From Platerodrilus igneus (taxonomy: Eukaryota > Arthropoda > Insecta > Coleoptera > Lycidae): a stretch of DNA of 64,000 nucleotides. Shown here one piece after another: positions 34,996 through 45,575 of the stretch. A program made the position numbers and the translations under genes. The stretch spans positions 7,254,001-7,318,000 of the forward strand of contig JARFIW010000453.1 in NCBI GenBank assembly GCA_036346225.1, given 5' to 3'. The stretch's first letter is position 1, and the number at the start of each line of letters is the position of its first letter. Under the pieces are notes generated by a model. That model saw only the letters and a list, made by a program, of their open reading frames with translations, searched no databases and was not told where the DNA came from.

Positions 34996-37247
34996 GATAT
35001 CCTCCTGTGAATGCGGGAACTGGGTCCTTTCAACAAAAAAAATTCTAGTCCCACCGATTGGGCGTCATAAACTGCTGTGATCCTGTTTTCGCCTCGGTTG
35101 CTTACCTAATTTTATAAACCTCCTCATTCATAAAATTATACAACACATTCCTACCACAAACATCAACGTTAACTCTATTTACATCAATATTCAGAATACA
35201 TTAAATTTTCAAATTAAATTTCAGCATAAAATTCAGTTTTAAAAAGAATTTCAAGATTAATTTTATTATCATTTTAATGTGCATCCAGAATTAAAGTCCT
35301 TGTTGGATGCCTACTAATTAATATAACAATATAAGCAGACCGGAGTCTGAGTATAAAGGGAGCATCTACCACCCCTTTACGTTAATTAACCAGGTTCGTC
35401 TAATTGAGCTCAGAGACATACCCATATTTTCATCATAATTCAGAACATCAATACTAAATACCCCTTTCTATTTAAACAAGCAAATTTCATCTTAAAATTA
35501 AAATTTTATGGTTAGTACAATTTCACCAATGTCCATTTAAAGTAAATCAATTATAAAGTTATTCAACACACACAAAAATGTCAAACAAAATAGTATAATT
35601 TACCTGAAGGTTACTGTCCTCGTAGCTTCAATGTACATCGTCCCTTTAGTTAATCACACCATTCCAACAGGATTATATTTACGGCTTCTAATTCTCAACG
35701 CTTTTAAAATTTTCTCCATCACCATTTATTTAAAGTTGTTTCTGGGCTTTTCCGGAACTCATCTGTGTATATCTGACCCTTGTTTCGTGGATCGAGACAC
35801 GTATTTGAACCATTTACTTATTAACACCCCCGAAAAATAGCAAAGAAATTCATGCGTCTTTCACCAATATACGCCAAAACTGCCTACTTTTGTGTATACA
35901 TTTGTCGTTGTAAATTTTGCTAATTGGTACAGTGATACTAAATTTTATTACCTTGTATCTAAGTGCACTGAAGTACATTCATGTTAGCACGTAAATAACA
36001 AACTATTTTGAATCACTAAAATATACGAGCAAACTTTAAATTATTTTATCAAACTAAAATGCACTGTTTAACATCTTCAATCAAGTCGCGGATGTAAGAG
36101 CTTTTAACGCATCGAATCGTCAAAAGTCTAAGAGAGCTTGTTTATAACCTCGGTATATATAGCAAAAAGCCTGTCTGTCGGTCTGTTCCCCAAAACGGGT
36201 AATTCTAAAAATTTCTCATGCCATGTTCCCAGTCCGTCGTTCGCGCGTCGGTTTTACGAATTTTCACTCGCCCCATTTAAAACTCAGAAATTCACACGGC
36301 ACGCAAACATGTCCGAGAAAAACTAATTAATTTTGTACAGAAATTGTTGTTTCTACCTCTGATATTTGCATCCTATTTTCAACCAATTGTGACCCCGTGA
36401 CGTTGCTTAAATCACGCCTTTTACTATATGTGTCTTTGCTTGACGCATTTTCTCTTTCCTTTTCTAACCTGTTCGTATTGGTGCAAATTGATATTCTTTA
36501 TTATCGATTATATTTTAGTCCATGTGGACTATCTGGGTTAAATAACCCCGTATCGCACATTCTCGTGAATATTAAGCCCCGGTTTCTCCAAGATTCTTTG
36601 AAACCATTTGTTATCTACACAATTTTCGCCGTACGTGATATTTAAACTACGCAGGTGTTCAAAATAATATTAATTCTCAGAGCTTTTAAATAAACCCTGT
36701 TTTGTATTTCGTGCTAAAGCATCTGACCGTTTCCAATATCCTTAGAATCGACATTTTATCTAAACAAATTAAACTGAAATTGCCTTTTAAAATACGCAGG
36801 TGTGTTCAAACATCCTACTTCTAACTAACACTTCTAGGATTTGCATTTTATTGGGTTTTACAAGTTTCTATAGATATTATCTGTTACTAACGATTCAATT
36901 AACTTCAATTAAAATTGACTTCTATCCTTTCATTTTAGCGAATACAAGTTAAATATTAATTATTATGTGTACACTTTGTTTTACTACCGGTTACTTAAAA
37001 TAGGGTTAATTAATATAAATTTTGCACGTAATTTCCATTTGTTTCTTACGTAGAGCTTGTTAATACTGTTTCTTTTGATGTAAAGCGTCTTGTCCATGAT
37101 TTAGATCTCTTATTTTTACTGAAACTAATAAATTTTTATGCTTCACGGTTTTAATAACGCGTATTATTTAATAAAATTCCTTATACACGGTGATTAAAAT
37201 TATTTGATGTGATTATTTAATTTTCTACCCTGGTCTAAATATGAGTA
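34990..37247 (-). mobile_element. LTR copy D, inverted
   Basis: Reverse-complement copy of the same LTR. It runs from TGTTGTGATATCC (the element's 3' end, with a CAACA variant of CAGCA) to ATGAGTA at 37247, and is flanked by TA on both sides. It includes the reverse complement of the PBS-like GACGCCCAATCGGTGGGAC near 35062. It contains an extra about 100 bp of unshared sequence near 36880-36980. Confidence 0.8.
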
Positions 37248-37364
37248 ATATATATAAGAATGACCCTTCCACTCCATGATCTCCTTTCAAAAGTTGAAAT
37301 CTTGTCCGTTTTTGGTCATAAGTTGATTTGTGTGAAACAAAATGCGAACATATCTTACGGAAGC
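37248..37364. other. Spacer, possibly mariner-derived
   Basis: Minus-strand continuation of the mariner remnant, with no readable frame. Confidence 0.3.
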
Positions 37365-37720
37365 TTAAAAGTTTAATAAATTTATGTTTTCGAGATATTC
37401 TATTTTCATTAATTTCAATAAAGATTTCGGCCGATTTTTAATGAATTTACGCACAGTTTTATAGCATTTTTGGTTATGACAAATTTTGTGTCCCAACATA
37501 TTGGTCATTATATATATCTTCAAGACCAACTTCAGAGCGCATATACCATTCGTGAACTTTTGATACGGGATGACCATTCATCACCATAAACTTGTTTCAT
37601 CCACTGAAATGTCTGCATAAAAAATTTGTCAAGTGTAACAGAGCTTGATGTTGATTTTGCTCGATATGAATTTCTGCATCGATACAACAAACACTCATTT
37701 ACAATGCAATAACACGCCCG
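37365..37720 (-). pseudogene. mariner-type transposase N-terminal remnant
   Basis: On the minus strand, in changing frames, the sequence reads SSKINIKLCYTLDKFFMQTF, then QWMKQVYGDEWSSR, then EWYMRSEVGLEDIYNDQY. This follows the mariner helix-turn-helix (HTH_48) pattern: R..IKFC.KLGKT..ETF.M...YGDE..SR...EW..RF..GREDI.DD. No catalytic domain follows; the end runs into LTR copy D. It is a decayed fragment. Confidence 0.65.
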
Positions 37721-37884
37721 AATATAATCCGTGATTGACAGAACATCAGCGCATCAGGCAGTTATCAATAGGTGGCGCTTCTGGAATGGACCAACTGCAC
37801 AAATCTTGTTTGTTTTTATAAGCACCTTAAATAAAAATTCTTTGAATATACAGGAGTCGCTTTTGTTGTAACAAGTAACTCAGT

Positions 37885-38210
37885 GCATGCATTAGTAATA
37901 GTATGCAGTAATTCATTATCATGGATCGTTCAAAGCAAAAAAATACACAAATTTCATAGTTTAAGTCAATTTCTTTAAATTAGTTTACTTATAAAAAATG
38001 CGGTTAGCAACATTGTAAATTAATAGCGATAGACCTTAAAGTCTCTTGCTGTTATAGCAGATAATAAATATCTCTGATATCATAATACCTTAGTGCTTTT
38101 GTTAATCATTGATAAGCATGCAGTTTACGTTTGCGAAATATACTGATATGCAGATGGTTGTTGGGCAAACGTTTTGCACTAATCATGCTGAATATGCTAG
38201 AAAATTTTTT
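37885..38210. repeat. Dispersed repeat R1, copy 1
   Basis: Shares long matches with 54030-54345, for example AATTAATAGCGATAGAC, TCTCTTGCTGT.ATAGCAGATAA and TCATTGATAAGCATG. No coding signal; the family is unknown. Confidence 0.75.
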
Positions 38211-38711
38211 AATGTTCTTCGCCTCTACTCTGCGTCTCTAAAATTTCTCAATTTAAAAATTTTAATATAACTCTTTTTATACATGACTCGGCTAGCTCAG
38301 TCTAATACACACGACGATACGATAACAAAGTATGTTTAACCCACCTTTTCCTCTAGCTTCTATCTATTTGAATAATGTAAACGAAACAAACTAAAATTTG
38401 TATAATAATCTAGAATATGTGCACTTTATATTTCAATAACTTTGATACTTTGATTTTATATTCAAAATTAACCCCTCAATCAAAATATTAATATCTATCT
38501 GATTGTACCCAAATCATACTCCCCTAAAGCAGTAAAAATTCCACTGTATGTTACTTGAAGCACTTTTGAACGTTCAAAAGACCTTCTTTCAATCTACATA
38601 AATTTTCATAAAATTTTTGATGACCACTTACAAATACTTCAATATAAATAATAGTAAGTGTTAAAAATTGAAATCAAGTATTATACTAATAAAAGATAAT
38701 TTATCTCTGAC
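38211..38711. other. Unassigned AT-rich sequence
   Basis: Nothing recognised. Confidence 0.5.
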
Positions 38712-38846
38712 CTGCGTTTTTCCTGCTTGTTTCTTAGAACTGCCTCTGCATGTGATTGTCAGCACCCCTGGATCGTTTCCAATTAAGTTCTCTGGTGCAG
38801 CTCCTCCCAGTCTAACCCTTTGTTGAGTACTTTCTCCCTTCGATGC
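38712..38846 (-). CDS. Candidate isolated exon, unknown protein
   Basis: On the minus strand a 135 bp open stretch (45 codons) lies between an acceptor-like TGTCTAG and a donor-like CAG|GTCAGAG. It would encode ASKGESTQQRVRLGGAAPEN followed by LIGNDPGVLTITCRGSSKKQ and AGKTQ. It is more GC-rich than its surroundings and has no internal stop, but the upstream polypyrimidine tract is weak and no partner exons were found. I do not recognise the protein. It could equally be a fragment of a retroelement ORF. Confidence 0.3.
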
Positions 38847-40050
38847 CTAGACACCGATTCGATTCGTAACGTAATTATTTAGGTTTGACCACCAGAATAT
38901 TTAGTTAAATTTGCTTAAAGTTTCTCTTAGATTTTCTAAAGTGTGCTTGGATATTTCTTAGGGTTTATTTAGAAGTTTTTCTTAGATACTATTTAGATAT
39001 TATTTAAAGATTTCTCTTGGATATTATTTATATCTTGCTTAGTTGCTATTTAGAACCCTAGATTATTAAGTATTAGAATTAGGTTTAATTAATAATTTAA
39101 TAAGTTTTTCAAAGTAAACGGCAACTTATGTCGTATTTATAGGCACTTGAATTATCACAACTTTTAAAACTTCTCTATCACTAAATTAATTACATTCGTT
39201 ATTTTCATTTCGCGTGATATTCTACTTTTAATTGATATAATTTGTGCCTTGGTCCCAGAGATACCGATTGTTTATTAAGTCGGTCTTGTGTTTAAAGACT
39301 CCTCCTTCCACCTGTGCTTATCGGTTTTACTCGCGTGTTTATTTATTGAGGCGTTGCACTTTGCTTTTATCGTTATAGGCTTTGGATTTTCTACAAATTT
39401 TCTGTCAAGATCCTTGTTGAATCGATTCATTTCTCACGTAGGCGTTTATTTCGTATAGCATATTTCTCAGAAATTCCAACTTTAGGCTCCATCTAAGTCA
39501 CGTCCGCTTGAATGTATTTGCTGTTATTCAAATTTTATCATGTAACCGACCGTCTGTTATTTGTTATTAATAATTCCAAATCTGTTGGATTTTAAGCACT
39601 TACAATGTTGTAGATCACATAGTCTATTTTCTATGATGACGTATTTGAATGTGTTTATGTGTTAGTATTTTGAATGAGATTATATTGTAGCTAGAATGAC
39701 ATGTTATCTACTTTCACTAATTGCGCGTTTATTTTTATAAAACAAATTGCGTTTAAAACGTTATTTTTGCGTACTTCTTTTCCATTTTATGCTTGTAAAT
39801 TTAATTTGAAACGCATTATACGACGTATAAGTTATTATTCTTACTAAATATGATCTGGTTTTTATAGCAGGGGCTTTTTTTATGAATTAGAGTTGGTTGT
39901 GAAGTATACACAGTGTGCTCGATATTGGCTTTATGCAAAATTGTCGATTCAATCCCATTTAATTATGAAATTGATTGGTTTTCTTAGCTTTAATGATATT
40001 TATATGTATCTTACTTGTGACTCAATACACCCCTAAATTCCAACATTTCC
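38847..40050. other. 1.2 kb AT-rich region, nothing recognised
   Basis: Contains an irregular TTTAGATATT/TTTCTTAGAT repeat around 38920-39070. No gene was seen. Confidence 0.5.
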
Positions 40051-40321
40051 GACGGCCATCTCACGCCAGTAATGCCGTGGTTGCAATCATAGGTTAGGTT
40101 ACTGTTAGAAATAGATATTATTATTTAAAACTCAAATCACTTAACACGCATATCAGAACAGTTGTTGCTAAAACTATTGCAGACTCTTCTTATATGCTTG
40201 TTAAGTGATTTGTGTTTTTAATAATATTATCTAATTTGTGTTTTTTAATAATAATATCTATTTCTAACAGTAACCTAACCTGTCATTGCAGCAACGGCAT
40301 TACTGGCGTAAGACGGTCGTC
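40051..40321. mobile_element. MITE-like element with about 90 bp terminal inverted repeats
   Basis: The left arm starts GACGGCCATCTCACGCCAGT and the reverse complement of the right end starts GACGACCGTCTTACGCCAGT. The arms remain paired through GGTTAGGTTACTGTTAGAAA to a central AT-rich loop. There is no coding capacity. Possible ATTT duplications are too weak to call, so the superfamily is open. Confidence 0.8.
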
Positions 40322-40389
40322 ATTTTTATTGAGCTAACCAGGCGAAGTAAAGTTAGAAAGGAAAGTGAGTCAATAATTTTCAAATTTTA

Positions 40390-40495
40390 CAATTTTCTGT
40401 ACCTGTATCATAGCATTCTTTTAGCGGACCATCAAAGCGGAACGTTGTCCTAACTCTACTTTTGTTACGTTTCAACGTGCGGTGTCGTCGCAGCA
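40390..40495 (+). mobile_element. 3' terminus of an LTR-like element (family X)
   Basis: CATTCTTTTAGCGGACCATC at about 40413 resembles the module at 28590-28682. The terminus GTCGTCGCAGCA abuts (AT)n. The 5' boundary was not found. Confidence 0.4.
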
Positions 40496-40514
40496 ATATA
40501 TATATATATATATA
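40496..40514. repeat. (AT)n between two element termini
   Basis: Short AT tract bounded by CAGCA on the left and the TG start of a family B LTR on the right. Confidence 0.9.
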
Positions 40515-40934
40515 TGAAACTCTATTTCTATATCCGTATTAATTTAATCGTCTGGAACTCTTTTTCTTAATGCGTGTCTAATTACACTTTATCATTTATT
40601 TCTAAATATACGCGTGCTTCCACTGAAAAATATCCTTATTTGGTTTACCTAAATTAACTAAACTTTATCTACAGGGTATTTAATATTTACTATCTACTTA
40701 ATACATGTATTTCTCATTCCTACGCCAACTATGCGTCTTCCTATGTTTACCTGCGTCGCCAAAAAACTATTTCTACTTTATATACAGGGTGTTGACTACT
40801 TACTATCTACAAACTATGTCTATTTCTTAATTATTTCCTTAAATAAGTGCAGTTTTCTGCTGCCTATTCTCATTACTCATTCCTGAACGACCTTTACTAT
40901 AACGTGCACCCTTAAGCAACCCCTTATCACAGCA
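40515..40934 (+). mobile_element. Solo LTR-like element, family B (420 bp)
   Basis: Starts TGAAACTCTATTTCTATATC and ends CTTATCACAGCA, with AT arrays on both sides. The minus-strand copy at 54907-55321 starts TGTAGCTCTATTTCTTATCT and ends the same way. Two internal ACAGGGT motifs (about 40673 and 40785) are shared. TG...CA ends and the lack of coding sequence indicate a solo LTR. Confidence 0.75.
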
Positions 40935-40960
40935 ATATATATATATATATATATATATAT
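40935..40960. repeat. (AT)n microsatellite abutting CAGCA terminus
   Basis: AT tract directly after the family B terminus. Confidence 0.95.
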
Positions 40961-41329
40961 TTAAAATGATTGTTTGCGTGTTATAGGTCACTGGAAATAA
41001 CTACTCTTCTTTAATACCTAAATTTTCGCATATATTTTATGCTTGATCACAGGTTTAACTAAAAATATATAAACGCTGATTATAAGTATGATAACTTTCA
41101 GCTACTCACAATGAGGTTGGTTATAAATATGATTGAGACATGAAATTATTACGTATACATTAAATATTTAAAACAGCTTTTTTAAAAATGGTAAAAAAAT
41201 TTTGTAATATAGAAAAGGTAAAATATTGGTTTGGCAGAATTTCAAAAATTTGATTAATACTATCTTGGATTTTTTATATGTATGTATAGGTGCATGCGTA
41301 AGTAGAAGGAGGTGCCTAACTGTGTGTTT

Positions 41330-41330
<1 letters not shown>
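40961..41330. other. Unassigned AT-rich sequence
   Basis: Nothing recognised. Confidence 0.5.

Positions 41331-41401
<71 letters not shown>
41331..41401. repeat. (GT)n microsatellite
   Basis: About 35 GT dinucleotides without interruption. Confidence 0.95.
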
Positions 41402-41403
<2 letters not shown>

Positions 41404-41605
41404 AATATGTCTGTGTTCCCAAGTAACGTAAAGGTTACCATATATAAGGGTATGTGTTTATATAATTCTTGAGGATTCAAAGTTTTGTAGAAGTTTATTC
41501 ATTTGAATTGAATTTTAGGTTTAAGAGATATGCGTATATAGAACTAAGATTACCAATATCACTTTTTTTGTTCATAAATATTGTATTTTTATAAATATGA
41601 CATAT

Positions 41606-42175
41606 TTACATAAAAGTTCTTTTGAAAGTATTATTTTCTATTTGAATGATATTTGGGTTGTTGAAATCCAATTTATGTCCGTCATTAAGTGCATGTGTAG
41701 CTAATGCACATGCTTTAGGTTTAGTATGAATATCACTTTTATGTTGTGTAATTCTTTGTTTCAAATTTTGAGACGTTTGACCAATGTATGAAAGATCACA
41801 ATCTAAACACTTTATTTTGTAAATAACGTTTCTTTGTAATACCTGAGAATTTTTGTCTTTAATTTTTGAAAATAGATTACCAACACTAGTCACATTCTTT
41901 TTTGCAATTTTGATGTTATGGTTTCCAAATATTTTTGTTAATTTTGGTGTTAAATTTTTTAAATAAGGCAAAGAAGAGTGAATTTGATTTATATCACCGT
42001 TTATATATTTTTTATTTTGTATATCTACAGTTAAATTATTTTCAGATCTTTGGTTATATAATAATTTATTAACTAAAGTCTTAGGATAATTATTATTTTT
42101 TAGGATACTGCTCAGTTTTAATAAGTTTTTATTATATAGAGAAGAATGTGAAATCTTTTTTATTTTGTTTTTCAT
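41606..42175 (-). pseudogene. Penelope-like element: GIY-YIG endonuclease end
   Basis: Open frame of 189 aa. It contains the GIY-YIG nuclease module of Penelope-like retroelements: NVIYKIKCLDCDLSYIGQTS (about residues 119-138), then LKQRITQHKSDIH with the conserved Arg, and later LATHALNDGHKLDF with the His and downstream acidic/Asn part. The upstream part (YPKTLVNKLLYNQ...LPYL) corresponds to the linker between reverse transcriptase and endonuclease. No reverse transcriptase domain is found; the frame stops at an LTR insertion (42240). An intact protein would nick target DNA to prime reverse transcription. The endonuclease fold looks nearly intact, but the element is 5'-truncated. Confidence 0.85.
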
Positions 42176-42239
42176 TCCTAAAATAAAGTTGACTTTTATA
42201 TCGAAAGAATGATATGAGTTATAATTTAAATATATATAT

Positions 42240-44368
42240 TACTCATATTTAGACCAGGGTAGAAAATTAGATAATCACATCAAATAATTTTAATCACCGT
42301 GTATAATGAATATTATTAGATAATACGCGTTATTAAAACCGTGAAGCATAAAAATTTATTAGTTTCATTAAACATAAGAGATTTAAATCATGTACAAGAC
42401 GCTTTATATCAAAAGAAACAGTATTAAAAAGCTCTGCGTGTAATGTAATTATTCCTAAACAAATGGAAATTACGTGCAAAATTTATATTAATTAACTCTA
42501 TTTCAAGTAACCGGTATTGAACAAAACGTAAAGATAATATCTATAGAAACTTGTAAAAACCCAATAAAATGCAAATCCTAGAAGTGTTAGTTAGAAGTAG
42601 GATGTTTGAACACACCTGCGTATTTTAAAAGGCAATTTCAGTTTAATTTGTTTAGATAAACATGTCGATTCTAAGGATATTGAAACGGTCAGATGCTTTA
42701 GCACGAAATACAAAACAGGGTTTATTTAAAAGCTCATTCGGCGAAAATTTTGCAGATAATTAATGTTTACAAAGAATCTTGGAGAAACCGGGGCTTAATA
42801 TTCACGAGAAGGTGCGATACGGGGTTATTAAACCCAGATAGTCCACATGGACTAAAATATAATCGATAATAAAGAATATCAATTTGCACCAATACGAACA
42901 GGTTAGAAAAGGAAAGAGAAAATGCGTCAAGCAAAGACACATATAGTAAAAGGCGTGATTTAAGCAACGTCACGAGGGTCACAATTGGTTGAAAATAGGA
43001 TGCAAATATCAGAGGTAGAAACAACGATTTCTGTACAAAATTAATTAGTTTTTCTCGGACATGTTTGCGTGCCGTGTGAGAATTTCTGATATTTAAATGG
43101 GGCGAGTGAAAATTTCGTAAAAACCGACGCGCGAGCGACGGACTGGGAACATAGAATAAGAAATTATTAAGAATTGTCTGTTTTGAGGACAAAAGCGACG
43201 TGCCGGCTATTCGCTATATATACCGGTGGTAATATGAATTTCGGTCTCTTAGACTTTTGACTATTCGATGCGTTAAAAGCTCTTACATCCGCGACTTGAT
43301 TGAAGATGTTAAACAGTGCATTTTAGTTTGATAAAATAATTTAAAGTTTGCTCGTATATTTTAGTGATTCAAAATAGTTTGTTATTTACGTGCTAACATG
43401 AATGTACTTCAGTGCACTTAGATACAAGGTAATAAAATTTAGTATCACTGTACCAATTAGCAAAATTTACAACGACAAATGTATACACAAAAGTAGGAAG
43501 TTTTGGCGTATATTGGTGAAAGAAGTATGAATTTCTTTGTTATTTTTCGGGAGTGTTAACAATTAAATGGTTCAAAAACCTGTCTGGATCCACAAAACAA
43601 GGGTCAGATATACACAGATGAGTTCCGGAAAAGCCCAGAAACAACTTTAAATAAATGGTGATGGAGAAAATTTTAAAAGCGTTGAGAATTAGAAGCCGTA
43701 AATATAATCCTGTTGGAATGGTGTGATTAACTAAAGGGACGATGTACATTGAAGCTACGAGGACAGTAACCTTCAGGTAAATTATACTATTTTGTTTGAC
43801 ATTTTGGTGTGTGTTGAATAACTTTATTATACTATTTTGTTTGACATTTTTGTGTGTGTTGAATTACTTTATAATTGATTTACTTTAAATGGACATTAGT
43901 GAAATTGTACTAACCATAAAATTTTAATGTTAAGATGAAATTTGCTTGTTTAAGTAGAAAGGGGTATTTAGTATTGATGTTCTGGATTATGATGAAATTT
44001 TAGGTATGTCTTTGAGCTCAATTAGACGAACCTGGTTAATTAACGTAAAGGGGTGGTAGATGCTCCCTTTTTACTCTGCATATATTGTTATAGTAATTAG
44101 TAGGCATCCTACAAGGACTTTAATTCTGGATGCACATTAAAATGATAATAAATTTAATTTTGAAATTTTCCGATATTAAAATTTATGCTGAATATTAATT
44201 TTGAAATTTTAATGTATTGTGAATATTGATGTAAATAGAGTTGACGTTGATGTTTGTGGTAGGAATGTGTTTGTTTTTTATGTATGAGGATGAAAGTTAT
44301 ATAGGGGAGCAGCCGAGGCGATTAACAGAAGAAAGTCAACAGACCAGGTAATTCAAGAGGTTTCACAG

Positions 44369-44370
<2 letters not shown>
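42240..44370 (+). mobile_element. Solo LTR, copy E, in (TA)n
   Basis: 2131 bp, from TACTCATATTTAGACC to GGTTTCACAGCA. It matches copies A and B over most of its length, with a local tandem duplication near 43780-43860. The last about 60 bp differ from copies A and B: the module with GACGCCCAATCGG is absent and replaced by GAAGAAAGTCAACAGACCAG, although it still ends in CACAGCA. It is flanked by TA tracts on both sides. Confidence 0.85.

Positions 44371-44400
<30 letters not shown>
44371..44400. repeat. (AT)n microsatellite abutting CAGCA terminus
   Basis: AT tract directly after LTR copy E. Confidence 0.95.
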
Positions 44401-44402
<2 letters not shown>

Positions 44403-44960
44403 TCATTGGGTCTTCAGTCCTGAAACTGGTTAGACGCGTACCATCATTGTTTCCTATTCTGAACTAACCTACAGATTTCCCTGAAATTTGCACAGTCTGC
44501 ATCTATCACTATCTGATCTAGGTCTACATCTACCCTTTTTTTCCTATCTCTGCTTGTCATATATCACATACTATTCCCCAAAAATGCCTTAGAACGTATT
44601 ATGCCCTTCTACTTCTCATATTTTTTCCCAAAGATATCCTTGTTCCTTACTGTTTCTATAACCTATTTGTTATTAACTTTGTCTGTCCATCCTCGAACAT
44701 CTGAAGCACGGCATTTCAAAGGCCGCTACTGTTCTTCTGTCTGCTTTTCAGACTGCTCGTATTTCCTAGGCATATTGTCTGTGCTGTGCTCCACACATAC
44801 GCTTTCAACAACTTTTTGTTCTATGTTTGTTGTCTTTCATCATAGGTGCCGTTCTTTCTTGTTAGATGCAGTTCGGTCACCTTCTATTTTTACAATTATA
44901 TACCCTATTTCTTCGACATTCAGTGGTTGCGAAGGGGGGTAAGCAGCCTGTGGCTGCCAA
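44401..44960 (-). mobile_element. Non-LTR retrotransposon 3' fragment
   Basis: Minus-strand translation gives KRMCGAQHRQYA and DRRTVAAFEMPCFRC. The 3' UTR block is the same as in the fragments at 9560-10860 (CAGGCTGCTTA on the minus strand at about 44940). Many stops are present. It ends in a CATCATTGGG side next to the (AT)n array. Confidence 0.65.
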
Positions 44961-45094
44961 GTTCCCCCTGCACTTGGACATTTACTGATTTAATATTTTT
45001 TCCAATATGTCTTTTCGCACAGTCAATATTAGTTGCAGATATTTCGCAACAAACAACTAGTTTATAATAATCATCAGATTTGTCTGCGCTTATT

Positions 45095-45300
45095 TTTTCG
45101 TCATTGGGTTTCCAGTCTCAAAACTGGTTGGATATGTACTTGCACTTATTTCTTTTCTAAACTAACCTACATGGTTCCCTGAAATTCTCACACAGTAATA
45201 CAGCTCGGTTCCCCTTATATTGTTTTTTAATATTATGCCCTATTTCACAGAGATTTATTGAAGGGGGTTAAGCAACCTGTGGCTGCCAAGATCCCCCAAC
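45095..45300 (-). mobile_element. Non-LTR retrotransposon 3' UTR fragment
   Basis: Second tandemly placed copy of the 3' end, with the same TCATTGGGT...CTGGTTGGAT side and AAGCAACCTGTGGCTGCCAA block as at 44401-44960. Confidence 0.65.
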
Positions 45301-45407
45301 ACTTAGACATTTGCCGAAATAATAGTTTTCCAGTAAATGCTTTCACGCAATTACCATAATTCGAGAATATTGCCCATCCAATGCTTGTAGTTGATTATAA
45401 TAAATAT

Positions 45408-45471
45408 CATATATATATATATATAATATATAATATATAATATATATAATATATATATATATATATGTATA

Positions 45472-45522
<51 letters not shown>

Positions 45523-45528
45523 TTATAT
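45408..45528. repeat. Compound (TA)n tract
   Basis: TA runs broken by AATATATAATA units. Long Tyr/Ile frames here are artefacts of the repeat. Confidence 0.95.
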
Positions 45529-45532
45529 TCAT

Positions 45533-45575
45533 TCTTCCGGTAGCGTTTCTCCTTAAACAAAAACAAACAAAAATC
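45533..45575. mobile_element. Dispersed repeat E1, copy 2, left part
   Basis: CTTCCGGTAGCGTTTCTCCT matches 13431 onward. It is cut at AAAAATC by the foldback insertion. Confidence 0.75.

Noticed and set aside
41331..41401. (GT)n tract as a regulatory element
   Set aside because: A plain microsatellite with no gene nearby.
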